A DNA stretch of 64,000 nt, from positions 1,302,001-1,366,000 of the forward strand of contig NZ_JAMBOM010000001.1 of assembly GCF_023715615.1 (NCBI RefSeq), given 5' to 3'. Numbering within the stretch: position 1 is the stretch's first letter; each line of letters begins with the position of its first letter. Shown here one piece after another: positions 1 to 8,092 of this stretch. A model generated the notes under the pieces. The model worked only from the letters and a program-made list of their open reading frames with translations, made no database searches and was not told where the DNA came from. Source of the stretch: Sporosarcina aquimarina (lineage in GTDB: Bacteria; Bacillota; Bacilli; Bacillales_A; Planococcaceae). A program made the position numbers and the translations under genes.

Positions 1-2
1 GT

Positions 3-704
3 AGCCATGTGACGTGGTATGACCTTTATAAAGTCACAAATCAGTTATTTATTCTTACAAGCATGATTACAATACTAATATGCTCGCTTGTTTTCTCTGG
101 AGATACTGCAAGAAATATGAATCAATTATTATTGTCTACAAAGTTCGGTAGAAACAAGTTAACTCTTTCCAAAATTATTTCACCAACTTTAATCTCCGTT
201 TTCGTGTTTCTCTTAATTCAAGTAATATCCTTTGTCTCCTTCTATATCTACAATAGTGGTTTTAATGGCTGGGACACTAGTATTCAAACAAATTTTTCAT
301 TAAAATTATTCAGTTTTCCGGTTGAAATAAATCATTTACAAGTTTACTTATTATTGGTGGCCTTCCATTTTATTAGTATGCTTTCCATTGTAGGGGGAAC
401 TTTATATGTTTCATCCATCACACGTTCACCGTTCAGTTCCTTAATCATTGCATTGAGCCTATTCTTTTTACCTAAGGCGTTAACAGAATTCTTTAAACGA
501 GGAATTGTCTATCAAGTATTAAACTTGTTTCCGATAAATAACTATAGTATTGAAAATTTCTTGTCTTTATTAAGTTCAAAGCAGGATTTCCTCCTAAATT
601 CTTTTGTGCAAAATATAGTGCTTGCTATGGTTGTTCTATTGGTTACTAAAATGATACTAGATGTTATCGTGTATAAGCGAATGAAGAAATATCAGAACAC
701 ATAG
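3..704 (+). CDS. ABC-2 type transporter permease, 5' end cut by window
   Basis: Integral membrane subunit of an ABC exporter; its ATPase would lie upstream, outside the window. The frame is open from the first bases, and the GTG at position 9 has no ribosome binding site, so the true start is to the left. About 233 residues are visible, with roughly six hydrophobic segments separated by short loops. A segment near residues 36-55 (ARNMNQLLLSTKFGRNKLTL) resembles the cytoplasmic coupling region of ABC-2 permeases, where the gene product contacts the ATPase. The C-terminus is short and basic. The substrate cannot be told. The family call rests on topology and this loop only, not on a catalytic motif. 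Confidence 0.6.
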   Translation, partial: SHVTWYDLYKVTNQLFILTSMITILICSLVFSGDTARNMNQLLLSTKFGRNKLTLSKIISPTLISVFVFLLIQVISFVSFYIYNSGFNGWDTSIQTNFSLKLFSFPVEINHLQVYLLLVAFHFISMLSIVGGTLYVSSITRSPFSSLIIALSLFFLPKALTEFFKRGIVYQVLNLFPINNYSIENFLSLLSSKQDFLLNSFVQNIVLAMVVLLVTKMILDVIVYKRMKKYQNT

Positions 705-801
705 TCTTTTACGGGTTAAGGAGTAGTCACTGCTAGAAAAAGGGAAATTGAACTGAATCGATATGCTCGATTTGTGTTCAAACCTTGATAAATTGAAATT
801 T

Positions 802-841
802 AAAAGACCACTAATTCATATGAGAATTAGCGGTCTTTTTT
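802..841. terminator. Bidirectional intrinsic terminator
   Basis: A near-perfect stem (AAGACCACTAATTC paired with GAATTAGCGGTCTT, one G-U type pair) with a four-base loop has A residues before it and T residues after it. It sits between the convergent ABC permease gene and namA and can stop transcription from both sides. Confidence 0.85.
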
Positions 842-904
842 ATAGTTATCTCTGACGTTCTGAAGAGATTGGCCCTATTTTTCAGTTTGCGTATTATATT
901 CCGA

Positions 905-1924
905 TCAAAATCTCCAGGCTCTATTATATTGCGTAGGAGCCTCAATTTCTGTATGAAGTTCACGGGCAGCTTGATACGGCCAATACGCGTCTCGTAACAG
1001 TTCTCTACCAATCAAAATGAGATCTGCACGATTATTTCTCAAAATTTCTTCAGCTTGCAATCCCGAGGTGATCAGACCTACAGCACCAGTTGCGATTTCG
1101 GCACCTGTTCGGATTGTTTCTGAATAAGGCACTTGGTAGCCAGGGAACGGATCAATTTTTGCCGGTACGACAGCTCCAGAACTCACGTCAATCAAGTCCA
1201 CGCCTTGGCTCTTCATCCACTTCGCCATCTCAATGTACTGGTCAGAAGTCATACCGCCTTCTGTATACTCTTCAGCAGATAACCGAACAAATAATGGACC
1301 TTCCCACGTCTTCCTGACGGCATCGATGATCTCGCTGAGGAAACGATATCGATTTTCTGCGCTTCCGCCATACTCATCAGTTCGATGATTGGTAAGGGGA
1401 GATAGGAATTCGTTAATAAGATAGCCATGTGCCCCATGAAGCTCTAGTAGATCGAATCCTGCATTAGCAGCTCGTTTTGCAGCTAGCGCAAATGCGTTAA
1501 CAGTTTCTGCAATAGCTTCCTTGCTCATTGCGACAGGTGTTTTGTATTCATCACTAAACGCAATGGCACTCGGTGCTTGGATATCACCATCTACCGTCGC
1601 TTTCCTGCCGGCATGCGCAAGCTGGATTCCTGCCGCAGCACCGTGTTGTTTAATGAGGCGTGTCAGTTCAGTCAAGCCTTCAATATGGGTGTCATCCCAG
1701 ATTCCGAGGTCTTGTGGGCTGATTCGTCCTTGAGGCTGAACAGCTGTCGCTTCCAAGATAATCAGACCTGATTGACCGACAGCTCTTGAGCCATAATGGA
1801 CACGATGCCAATCTTCGACTTTACCATCTTCATTTTGAGAAGAATACATGCACATCGGAGACATCGCAATTCTATTTTTTAATGTAAGATTTCGAATCGT
1901 GTACGGTTCAAATAATTTAGCCAT
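905..1924 (-). CDS. namA: NADPH dehydrogenase NamA (old yellow enzyme, YqjM type)
   Basis: FMN-dependent ene-reductase of the old yellow enzyme family that uses NADPH to reduce alpha,beta-unsaturated carbonyls and related electrophiles in the cytoplasm. The 339 residues match the usual YqjM length of about 338. The N-terminal SPMCMYSS motif holds the cysteine (Cys25) that tunes FMN in the YqjM subclass and Tyr27. The HGAHGYL motif with its substrate-binding histidines lies near residue 165, and the C-terminal GRELL segment fits the phosphate-binding end of the TIM barrel. AAGGAGTG lies just before the ATG. It is followed upstream by proI on the same strand, and yqjP and yqjQ homologues lie next door, as in the B. 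subtilis yqjM-yqjQ region. Confidence 0.93.
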   Translation of the reverse strand: MAKLFEPYTIRNLTLKNRIAMSPMCMYSSQNEDGKVEDWHRVHYGSRAVGQSGLIILEATAVQPQGRISPQDLGIWDDTHIEGLTELTRLIKQHGAAAGIQLAHAGRKATVDGDIQAPSAIAFSDEYKTPVAMSKEAIAETVNAFALAAKRAANAGFDLLELHGAHGYLINEFLSPLTNHRTDEYGGSAENRYRFLSEIIDAVRKTWEGPLFVRLSAEEYTEGGMTSDQYIEMAKWMKSQGVDLIDVSSGAVVPAKIDPFPGYQVPYSETIRTGAEIATGAVGLITSGLQAEEILRNNRADLILIGRELLRDAYWPYQAARELHTEIEAPTQYNRAWRF

Positions 1925-1983
1925 TTCCGAGTCACTCCTTTTTATGAATGACTCTACTATAGCAAAGAAGCGTAGGAATTCCT

Positions 1984-2817
1984 TTAGGAAGAACTCGTAC
2001 TCTCTTTAACCTCTGTAGATCCAAGCTCTCTAGAGCGTTTTTCAGCATGCTCGATGCAACTGAAGACGGCTTCCTGGAATCCTGCGGAAGTGAGTGCTCG
2101 AAGCCCTGCCTCCGTCGTGCCACCCGGGCTAGTCACGTTTTCTCTTAGAAGGGCAGGCTCTTCTTGGGTTTGTCGTAACATGCATGCAGCCCCTTCAATT
2201 GTCTGAATAATGAGATCGCGGGCAATCGGCTGTTCGATGCCAGCTCGCATAGCAGCTGTCTCTAATGCTTCTGCTAAATAGTAGATATATGCAGGACCGC
2301 TACCGGATAGGGCTGTAACGGCATGTAAGTCATCTTCTTCAACTTCTGCTACGATGCCAATCGAACTTAATAATTCAAGAATTTCTTGTTTCTCTTTAGA
2401 TTTCATCAAACTATTAAATGCAATACCAGTTGCAGACTTCCCAATTGTTGCAGACGTATTCGGCATGGAGCGGGCAATAGCGTGTTTGCCTAGACCTAAT
2501 TCAATAGTATCCATTGAAACACCAGCGAGTAAAGAAAGGACAACTGCTTTTTCGTTAAGTAAAGGAGAAATCTGTTCCATCGCAGTATAAACATCTTTAG
2601 GTTTAGTAGCCAATACGATTAAATCAGCCTTTCGGAGCTGATTTTTGTCCGGACTGACAATTGAGATGCCATACGTATTTTGTAACAATTGAAGGCGTGC
2701 TTCATCCGCTCGGTTCATGACAAAAACATTAGAAGGCGCAACAGTACCTTGCTTACAGATTCCGGCAATCACTGCTTCCGCCATCGATCCGGCACCTACA
2801 AATACGATTTTTTCCAT
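1984..2817 (-). CDS. proI: Pyrroline-5-carboxylate reductase (ProI/ProC)
   Basis: Catalyses the last step of proline synthesis, the NAD(P)H-dependent reduction of 1-pyrroline-5-carboxylate to proline. The 277 residues fit the family. The N-terminal Rossmann motif is GAGSMAEA (residues 8-15). The C-terminal signature [15 protein letters not shown] is followed by the [12 protein letters not shown] motif typical of ProC dimerisation and active-site helices. The gene lies 59 bases from namA on the same strand, so the two may be cotranscribed. B. subtilis has several paralogues (proG, proH, proI); the neighbours here point to ProI (YqjO). A GAGGG site lies about six bases before the ATG. Confidence 0.92.
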   Translation of the reverse strand: MEKIVFVGAGSMAEAVIAGICKQGTVAPSNVFVMNRADEARLQLLQNTYGISIVSPDKNQLRKADLIVLATKPKDVYTAMEQISPLLNEKAVVLSLLAGVSMDTIELGLGKHAIARSMPNTSATIGKSATGIAFNSLMKSKEKQEILELLSSIGIVAEVEEDDLHAVTALSGSGPAYIYYLAEALETAAMRAGIEQPIARDLIIQTIEGAACMLRQTQEEPALLRENVTSPGGTTEAGLRALTSAGFQEAVFSCIEHAEKRSRELGSTEVKESTSSS

Positions 2818-2967
2818 GGAATTCCCTCTTTTCCTAGATAGGTGTATTCAATCAGTCTATGCGATTATAGAAATAAGTCAACTGATGATTCAGTTATCGA
2901 TACATGACGAACGTACAAAAAGCATGTACAATAGAATGAATAGTGATTCAATATTGGAGGCAAAACC

Positions 2968-3912
2968 ATGATTCAACAACTGACGATACCAACACCGTAT
3001 GCTGTTGGCGATGTTAATGCATTTTTAGTGAAGAGCGATACTCTGAGTCTATTCGATGCTGGTCCAAAGACACCCGAAGCTCTTAAAGCAATAAAGGCAG
3101 GGCTTAAAGAATCTGGATATACGTTGGAGGATATTGAACAAGTCATTCTTACACATCATCATCCAGATCATTCAGGTTGGGCGGATGCATTTCCGAACGC
3201 TGAACTTTATGGCCATGAGTACAATAATCTCTGGTTAACAAGAGACCCGGATTTCATTCAATTTCATGACAAATTTTATATGGAGCGATTCATAGAGCAA
3301 GGGGTTCCTGAAAAAGCGCTAGGAATTGTGGGGAAGATGAAACGCGCGGCAGATTTCATGGCAGAGCGTCCACTTGATCATATTTTAACTGAAGGGGACG
3401 AAATACCGGGACATCCAGGGTGGACGACTCTTGAGACGTTAGGGCATGCTCAAAGTCATTTGGCATTTTGGAATCCTGAAAGGAAAGAACTCATCGGAGG
3501 TGATTTATTACTGGAAAAGGTTTCTTCCAATCCACTCGTAGAACCTCCGAAAGGTCCTGAATATCCCCGACCAAAAACAATGTTGCAATATAACGCTTCC
3601 TTAAAACGATTGCTTGACCTGCCTGTAGAGATGGTTTACAGCGGACATGGAATGCCTGTAACGGGTGTTCATGACCTTATTGAGAAGCGACTGCAAAAAC
3701 AGCACGAGCGAGCAATGAAGGTTTACGATATGCTGTCAGTTGGTCCGCAATCTGTCTTCGAATTGACCGTGCAATTATTTCCGGCTGCCTATAAAAGGGA
3801 GCTTGGTCTAACACTCTCAGAGACACTTGGTCAAATGGATTACTTATTAGAGCTAGGCAAGGTTGTTCAAAAAACAGACAATCAAGGAATTCATCGGTAT
3901 GAGCAAGCGTAA
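2968..3912 (+). CDS. MBL-fold metallohydrolase, YqjP type
   Basis: Metallo-beta-lactamase-fold hydrolase of 314 residues. The metal-binding motif THHHPDHSG lies near residues 62-70. Further histidines occur in LGHAQSHL (near 154), the GGDLL motif near 177 carries a ligand aspartate, and YSGHGMP near 225 carries the last histidine. A C-terminal helical region after residue 240 resembles the winged-helix tail of LACTB2/YqjP-like proteins. TTGGAGG lies seven bases before the ATG. The next gene overlaps its 3' end, so the two are one operon. Substrate unknown; the general family hydrolyses thioesters, lactams or phosphoesters. Confidence 0.85.
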   Translation: MIQQLTIPTPYAVGDVNAFLVKSDTLSLFDAGPKTPEALKAIKAGLKESGYTLEDIEQVILTHHHPDHSGWADAFPNAELYGHEYNNLWLTRDPDFIQFHDKFYMERFIEQGVPEKALGIVGKMKRAADFMAERPLDHILTEGDEIPGHPGWTTLETLGHAQSHLAFWNPERKELIGGDLLLEKVSSNPLVEPPKGPEYPRPKTMLQYNASLKRLLDLPVEMVYSGHGMPVTGVHDLIEKRLQKQHERAMKVYDMLSVGPQSVFELTVQLFPAAYKRELGLTLSETLGQMDYLLELGKVVQKTDNQGIHRYEQA

Positions 3913-4657
3913 AACGATTTTAATAACAGGAGCTACCAGTGGTGTAGGTTATGAAACTGCAGTAAGGCTTCTATCTGAAGGTCATCGTGTCCAAGTGACG
4001 GGGCGTTCAGAAGAAATTCTGGCTAAGCTTGTAGCTCTTGGAGCTGATGCGATTCAACTAGATTTAACAGGTGAGGGAGCGGCTGATTACTTGCTACGTG
4101 AGCTAGAAATGCCGGATGTCATTATTTTCTCAGCAGGGGTTGCAAAGTTTGCATTTGCTCATGAAACTGAAGATAGACAGGTTGAGCAAATGTTTTCAGT
4201 GAACGTGACAGCACCGATTCAGCTTACTCAAAGGATACTACCGTCATGGATGGAACGTAGAGGTGGACATCTAATTTATATTGGTTCCCAAGCAGGAAAA
4301 GTGGCGACACCAAAAGCAGCTGTCTATGCAGCGACGAAACATGCATTGATTGGATACACAAATGCGTTACGTATGGAAGTTGCACAATATGGAATCGACG
4401 TATCTGTTATTCATCCAGGTCCAATCGACACAGCCTTTTTAGACAAAGCAGATGATAGTGGTACCTATAGGGGGGCAGTTGGTAAGCATTTGCTTACTGT
4501 AGAGGAAGTAGCAGAAGGTGTCGTTAAGATGGTTCGTCATCCTAAACGACAAGTGGATATGCCACGAGTGATGGGTCTGACGAGCAAACTTCATGCAATT
4601 GCTCCAGGCTTAGTGGAACGAATAGGAAAACCTTTTTTTATGAAAAAGATGAAATAA
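3899..4657 (+). CDS. Short-chain dehydrogenase/reductase, YqjQ type
   Basis: NAD(P)-dependent oxidoreductase of the classical SDR family, 252 residues. The cofactor motif TGATSGVG is at residues 10-17, the catalytic serine lies in YIGSQAGK, and YAATK is the catalytic Tyr-x-x-x-Lys. I start at the internal ATG (MSKRKT) because the AAGGAATT site lies just ahead of it; this makes a 14-base overlap with the preceding MBL-fold gene and implies translational coupling. The order after namA and proI mirrors B. subtilis yqjM-yqjO-yqjP-yqjQ. The substrate is not known. Confidence 0.85.
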   Translation: MSKRKTILITGATSGVGYETAVRLLSEGHRVQVTGRSEEILAKLVALGADAIQLDLTGEGAADYLLRELEMPDVIIFSAGVAKFAFAHETEDRQVEQMFSVNVTAPIQLTQRILPSWMERRGGHLIYIGSQAGKVATPKAAVYAATKHALIGYTNALRMEVAQYGIDVSVIHPGPIDTAFLDKADDSGTYRGAVGKHLLTVEEVAEGVVKMVRHPKRQVDMPRVMGLTSKLHAIAPGLVERIGKPFFMKKMK

Positions 4658-4687
4658 ATCCAAAACCTCACCTAATTTTGAGAAATG

Positions 4688-4721
4688 AAAAAGAGGCATC
4701 CAAATAGCGGATGCCTCTTCA
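4688..4721 (-). terminator. Intrinsic terminator, minus-strand orientation
   Basis: An 11-bp perfect stem (AAGAGGCATCC with GGATGCCTCTT) is followed by a T-run only on the minus strand. It therefore fits the end of the decayed minus-strand gene at 4739-5035, though it could also stop yqjQ transcription weakly. Confidence 0.6.
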
Positions 4722-4738
4722 TTCGCGGAAAATTTGTT

Positions 4739-5035
4739 TTAACTAGTTGCGTGTAGCTGACGGGTAAATCGAAAGCATACTGCAAACTCTTCTTGCACGC
4801 ATTTCACTTCATCGTTCTTTAAATCGAAGAGAAACGGTTGTTTAGGTTGCACTTGCACAAAAAACTTACTTCTTACTGGTCTTACAAACACTCGTAACTC
4901 TTCTTACGGTGATGCTTCGTCAGTACAGCAAATTTCCCGCCAAGGCTGTGCATTTCTCCAAGTAAGCGCTTAGCGCCTTCCAGGATTTCGCCTTGTAGTA
5001 ATCTATACCCGGCAAAACAACCTATAAACCTATTT
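4739..5035 (-). pseudogene. Decayed minus-strand gene, unrecognised
   Basis: No intact gene fills 4661-5187. On the minus strand two open stretches join across a frameshift. The upstream stretch reads ...LLGEMHSLGGKFAVLTKHH..., and the downstream one ...RPVRSKFFVQVQPKQ... and ends in a TAA at 4739-4741. They meet near 4885. A minus-strand terminator follows directly, which supports a former transcription unit. I see no start codon with a ribosome binding site at the 5' end and do not recognise the family. It may simply be noncoding. Confidence 0.35.
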
Positions 5036-5187
5036 TTTAAAATTCTTTTTTATTTTCTTTGAATTTCTATTGCGGAATCTTAAGAAGACATGAACATAGA
5101 TATTAGAAAATATAATACAACACTGCATTTGAAAATTGTTTATGATAAACTGTGACTAAACAAACCGTTCAGGAAAGGTGTTCTTTC

Positions 5188-6108
5188 ATGATACAGCTAA
5201 CCGTACAAAACATTGTACACCAATTTTCATTCGAAATTTTATCTGGGAGCGACCACTTGGAAAGACCGCTGAAAAAAACAAAAGTTCGTCGTCCAGGGTT
5301 GGAATTCATGGATACGTTTGAGTTCATAGCGAGAGGACATATTCAAATACTCGGTAAAAACGAGGTAAACTATTTACATACGCTTACTGATGACGAATGC
5401 AAACGCAGAATTTCGAATCTTGTCGAATACGATCCACCTTGTATTTTAATTACTTCCAATCAGGAACAACCTTATGGACTACATACGTATTGTACGGAGA
5501 ACGGTATTCCTGTTTTAAGAACTCCTGACTCTATGGGTGTGGCGAGTGCAAAATTGGATGCATTTGTTATTAGCTCGATGGCAGAAGAAATTGCCATTCA
5601 TGGAGTTGTCGTCAATGTAGCGGGAATTGGAATTTTATTGCGCGGCAAATCAGGCGTTGGAAAAAGCGAGACAGCACATACACTGATTGGTAGGGGACAC
5701 CGGCTTGTAGCGGATGACATCGTCGTCCTTCGAAAACTCAGTCCTCAAACGTTACTCGGTACTCATAATCAGACTAACCGGGAATTTTTGGCGCTTAGGA
5801 GTATCGGTTTAATGAACGTTGTCCGTTTATATGGACGTGCTGCGTTTCAAGAAGAGACTAGAATCGCTCTCGATATCGAATTGACAGAGTGGAAAGACAA
5901 CTCACTTAACAATGAACTGGAATTAGACGAGAAGTTTACTGAGTACATGGGTGTACCTATACCTTATATTCAAATCCAATTACAACCAGGGCGGGATGTC
6001 GCTGGGCTTATCGAAGCAGCTGCAAACAACTGGTATTTAAAACAACAAGGGTATAGTGCTCTTGAGGAATTCATGGAGCGCCTGGAGCCTGAATTCAAGC
6101 AGGAATGA
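5188..6108 (+). CDS. HPr kinase/phosphorylase-like protein, divergent
   Basis: Similar end to end to HPr kinase/phosphorylase, the enzyme that phosphorylates Ser46 of HPr and so controls CcpA. The 306 residues have the N-terminal receiver-like domain (about 1-128) and the C-terminal kinase domain. Visible motifs are AIHGV (catalytic His region), GKSGVGKSE (P-loop near residue 150), RGHRLVADD and the C-terminal PGRDVAGLIEAAANNWYLK, close to the family signature. Where B. subtilis HprK has LEIRGLGI, this protein has LALRSIGL, so a normally conserved Glu and Gly are changed. It stands alone, not next to lgt as the standard hprK usually does. I therefore read it as a paralogue, perhaps with a changed partner. 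The ATG at 5188 follows AGGAAAGG. Confidence 0.75.
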   Translation: MIQLTVQNIVHQFSFEILSGSDHLERPLKKTKVRRPGLEFMDTFEFIARGHIQILGKNEVNYLHTLTDDECKRRISNLVEYDPPCILITSNQEQPYGLHTYCTENGIPVLRTPDSMGVASAKLDAFVISSMAEEIAIHGVVVNVAGIGILLRGKSGVGKSETAHTLIGRGHRLVADDIVVLRKLSPQTLLGTHNQTNREFLALRSIGLMNVVRLYGRAAFQEETRIALDIELTEWKDNSLNNELELDEKFTEYMGVPIPYIQIQLQPGRDVAGLIEAAANNWYLKQQGYSALEEFMERLEPEFKQE

Positions 6109-6176
6109 TCTGACAGGAATAGTTCGTCTTTATCTGGAAAAACTATTTGTACACTAGTTTTGAAGGAGGATGACTA

Positions 6177-6320
6177 ATGACGGAAAAGAAAGAGCCACAT
6201 GAAATGATGACTGAGAAAAACAACAAACTTTCATCAGCTCAAGAAGTAGAATATGTGGACGACTTTAAGAAAGCGGACAAAGCAACGAAAAATACGAATA
6301 AACGTAAAAACGAATACTAA
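6177..6320 (+). CDS. Small YfhE-like protein (47 aa)
   Basis: A 47-residue, highly charged protein behind a very good ribosome binding site (GAAGGAGG, seven bases before the ATG) and followed at once by a strong terminator. The central segment LSSAQEVEYVDDFKKADKA resembles the conserved core of YfhE-family small proteins (LTSxQEVxYxxEFKKADxA) as I remember it. No membrane segment and no cysteines. Function unknown. Confidence 0.6.
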   Translation: MTEKKEPHEMMTEKNNKLSSAQEVEYVDDFKKADKATKNTNKRKNEY

Positions 6321-6321
6321 C

Positions 6322-6362
6322 AAAAAAGTCCGGAAGCCCATATGAGCTTCCGGACTTTTTTC
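6322..6362. terminator. Bidirectional intrinsic terminator
   Basis: Perfect stem AGTCCGGAAGC/GCTTCCGGACT with flanking A- and T-runs between the convergent small gene and the protease gene. Confidence 0.88.
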
Positions 6363-7276
6363 TATTCGACTTCCTTTAATAACTCCAACACTTCGTTTGA
6401 CCGTATGAACATCCCAACTTTACCATGGGAGTCAAGCTCGGTTATCGCAAAGACAACACCGATGACCTCATCATTTTGGAAAACGGGGCTGCCACTGTTT
6501 CCTCTGTAAACAGGTGCATCCAATAGAATAATAGGTACATTACGCCCCGCCCATTCACTTTCTCCTATCAGTTTTCCTTCATTTGCGATCCCAAAAAAGT
6601 TCAAAGGATTTCCGATGAACATGACTTTGGAATCTGGTGTGTAAGTGGGAGTTTCCGCTAGTTTTAGCGATGGAACATCTGGTGGATCTTTAATTTGCAA
6701 AATCGCTAAATCATTGACGGAATCTTGTGCGACAAGAGTGGCTGAAAAGCGACCTTGCTCTTCAAATGAAACTGTAATCTGTTTTGTATTTTCGACCACG
6801 TGATTATTTGTCACAATCAACCCATCTGGAGATACAAAAAAACCTGTTCCTTTTCCATCTTCGGTCAAAACAACAGCAACGGATTGTTTCCACTTTGTAA
6901 TGTCCTCACGTTTTGAAAGCTTCGCAGATGTTTTTAAAAAATCGATTGCTGGTAGTGAATAGATATCGAAAATGAAAGCGACAGGCTGAAATAGTAAAAC
7001 CAATGCCATGAGCCATACAATCCACCTAGGAACTCTACGTTTTCTTGGCTGAGGATTGTTTCGAAGGTAAGCTTCTTTTGCAAGTGCTTCCCGTTGTGCT
7101 TCCAATACAAGCTGGCGAAACTCCTCTTCTTCTATTTCTTCTTGCGTAAGTTCGGGTTCTTCAAATTGATCGACCTCGTTGCCTTCAAGAGCTTCAGAAA
7201 CATTATCGTCTACATCTGCTGGGAAATGATTTTCTTGGTGGAATTCATCTTGATTCTTCTGATCGTCCTGATTCAT
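6362..7276 (-). CDS. Membrane-anchored S1C (HtrA-like) serine protease without PDZ
   Basis: Trypsin-like serine protease of 304 residues. Residues 1-75 are an acidic cytoplasmic tail, and one transmembrane segment (WIVWLMALVLLFQPVAFIF) lies near 85-105. The protease domain follows, outside the membrane, with the triad in VTNNHVVE (His), SVNDLAIL (Asp) and YRGNSGSPVF (Ser). HtrA/HtrB proteins of Bacillus have a similar anchor but add a C-terminal PDZ domain; here the protein ends after the protease domain. The start at 7276 follows TTGGAGG; the longer open frame lacks such a site. Likely a surface protease for quality control or signalling, substrate unknown. Confidence 0.85.
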   Translation of the reverse strand: MNQDDQKNQDEFHQENHFPADVDDNVSEALEGNEVDQFEEPELTQEEIEEEEFRQLVLEAQREALAKEAYLRNNPQPRKRRVPRWIVWLMALVLLFQPVAFIFDIYSLPAIDFLKTSAKLSKREDITKWKQSVAVVLTEDGKGTGFFVSPDGLIVTNNHVVENTKQITVSFEEQGRFSATLVAQDSVNDLAILQIKDPPDVPSLKLAETPTYTPDSKVMFIGNPLNFFGIANEGKLIGESEWAGRNVPIILLDAPVYRGNSGSPVFQNDEVIGVVFAITELDSHGKVGMFIRSNEVLELLKEVE

Positions 7277-7455
7277 ATGTATAGACCTCCAATATACGTT
7301 CCTGAAATTGAGGTAAAAGGGGTTAACCAAAAGTGTATCATAGATTGTGATGAACAATTCTGAAAAAATAAACTTAAAAACCTATCTACTCACCATTATA
7401 CTTGATATACTTTCCATATGTGTATTTGTGTCTATTTGAGGGGAGATGTGTTACG

Positions 7456-7692
7456 GTGGATGAAAATGCATTGAAGAAGACGGAACCAGAACGTTATCCA
7501 AGTACAGTCACTGAAGAAGTGCATACTCTAACTACTAAAGTAAGAGCGTTAGAGGACGAAATCAGTGAATTGAAAAAGGATATACACGCTATCGACTTCT
7601 TGCAAAAAAAACCGATTATTTCAGGCGATGCGATTGCTACCGGAGGCTTCTGGATTGTAGCGGCATTAGCTGTAATCGGGATATTTTTTTAA
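7456..7692 (+). CDS. Small coiled-coil protein with C-terminal membrane anchor
   Basis: A 78-residue protein beginning at GTG behind GAGGGGAG. Residues 20-45 (VHTLTTKVRALEDEISELK) form a clear heptad coiled coil, and residues 58-78 form one transmembrane segment that runs to the C-terminus, so it is tail-anchored. It is coupled to the TM2-domain gene 21 bases downstream. I do not recognise the family. It could be a small scaffold protein at the membrane. The start is a choice; the frame is open further upstream without a good site. Confidence 0.55.
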   Translation: MDENALKKTEPERYPSTVTEEVHTLTTKVRALEDEISELKKDIHAIDFLQKKPIISGDAIATGGFWIVAALAVIGIFF

Positions 7693-7713
7693 TGAAGGAG
7701 GTAATTACGTATT

Positions 7714-7941
7714 ATGAAAAGCCCAGGACTAGCAGCTGTACTTAGCTTTTTTTGGACCGGTGTCGGACAGATTTATAATGGTCAGATCCTGAAAGGTCTC
7801 ATTCTAATTGGAGTGCAAGTTATCAATTCACTTCTTATGTTTGTATTAATTGGGTTTATCACGTATCCACTTGTTTGGATATGGGGGATGTATGACGCTT
7901 ACAAAACAGCTGAAAAACACAACGCTCGTCAAGTTTACTAA
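7714..7941 (+). CDS. TM2-domain membrane protein
   Basis: A 75-residue protein with two hydrophobic segments. The N-terminal KSPGLAAVLSFFWTGVGQIYNGQ, read as separate parts, carries the proline, the GxGQxYNG turn and the glycine typical of TM2 domains. The C-terminal WGMYDAYKTAEKHN gives the conserved DAYxxA end. AAGGAGGT lies ahead of the ATG. Likely cotranscribed with the preceding tail-anchored coiled-coil protein. The molecular role of the family in bacteria is not established. Confidence 0.8.
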   Translation: MKSPGLAAVLSFFWTGVGQIYNGQILKGLILIGVQVINSLLMFVLIGFITYPLVWIWGMYDAYKTAEKHNARQVY

Positions 7942-8047
7942 TTTTCTTTGTGGTTTAAAAGGATAGTTTACCAAAAAGAAAATTTAATAGGCTGTGTAAC
8001 CTTAGATGTATAGTTGGTTTCATGCGCCTATTAAAATAACTATATTA

Positions 8048-8092
8048 AAAAGACGTCCATCGATTAATGAAATCGAGGACGTCTTATTTTAT
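8048..8092. terminator. Intrinsic terminator, usable from both sides
   Basis: Stem AAGACGTCC-TCGATT with AATCGA-GGACGTCTT followed by T-rich sequence; it separates the convergent TM2 gene and BCCT gene. Confidence 0.8.
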
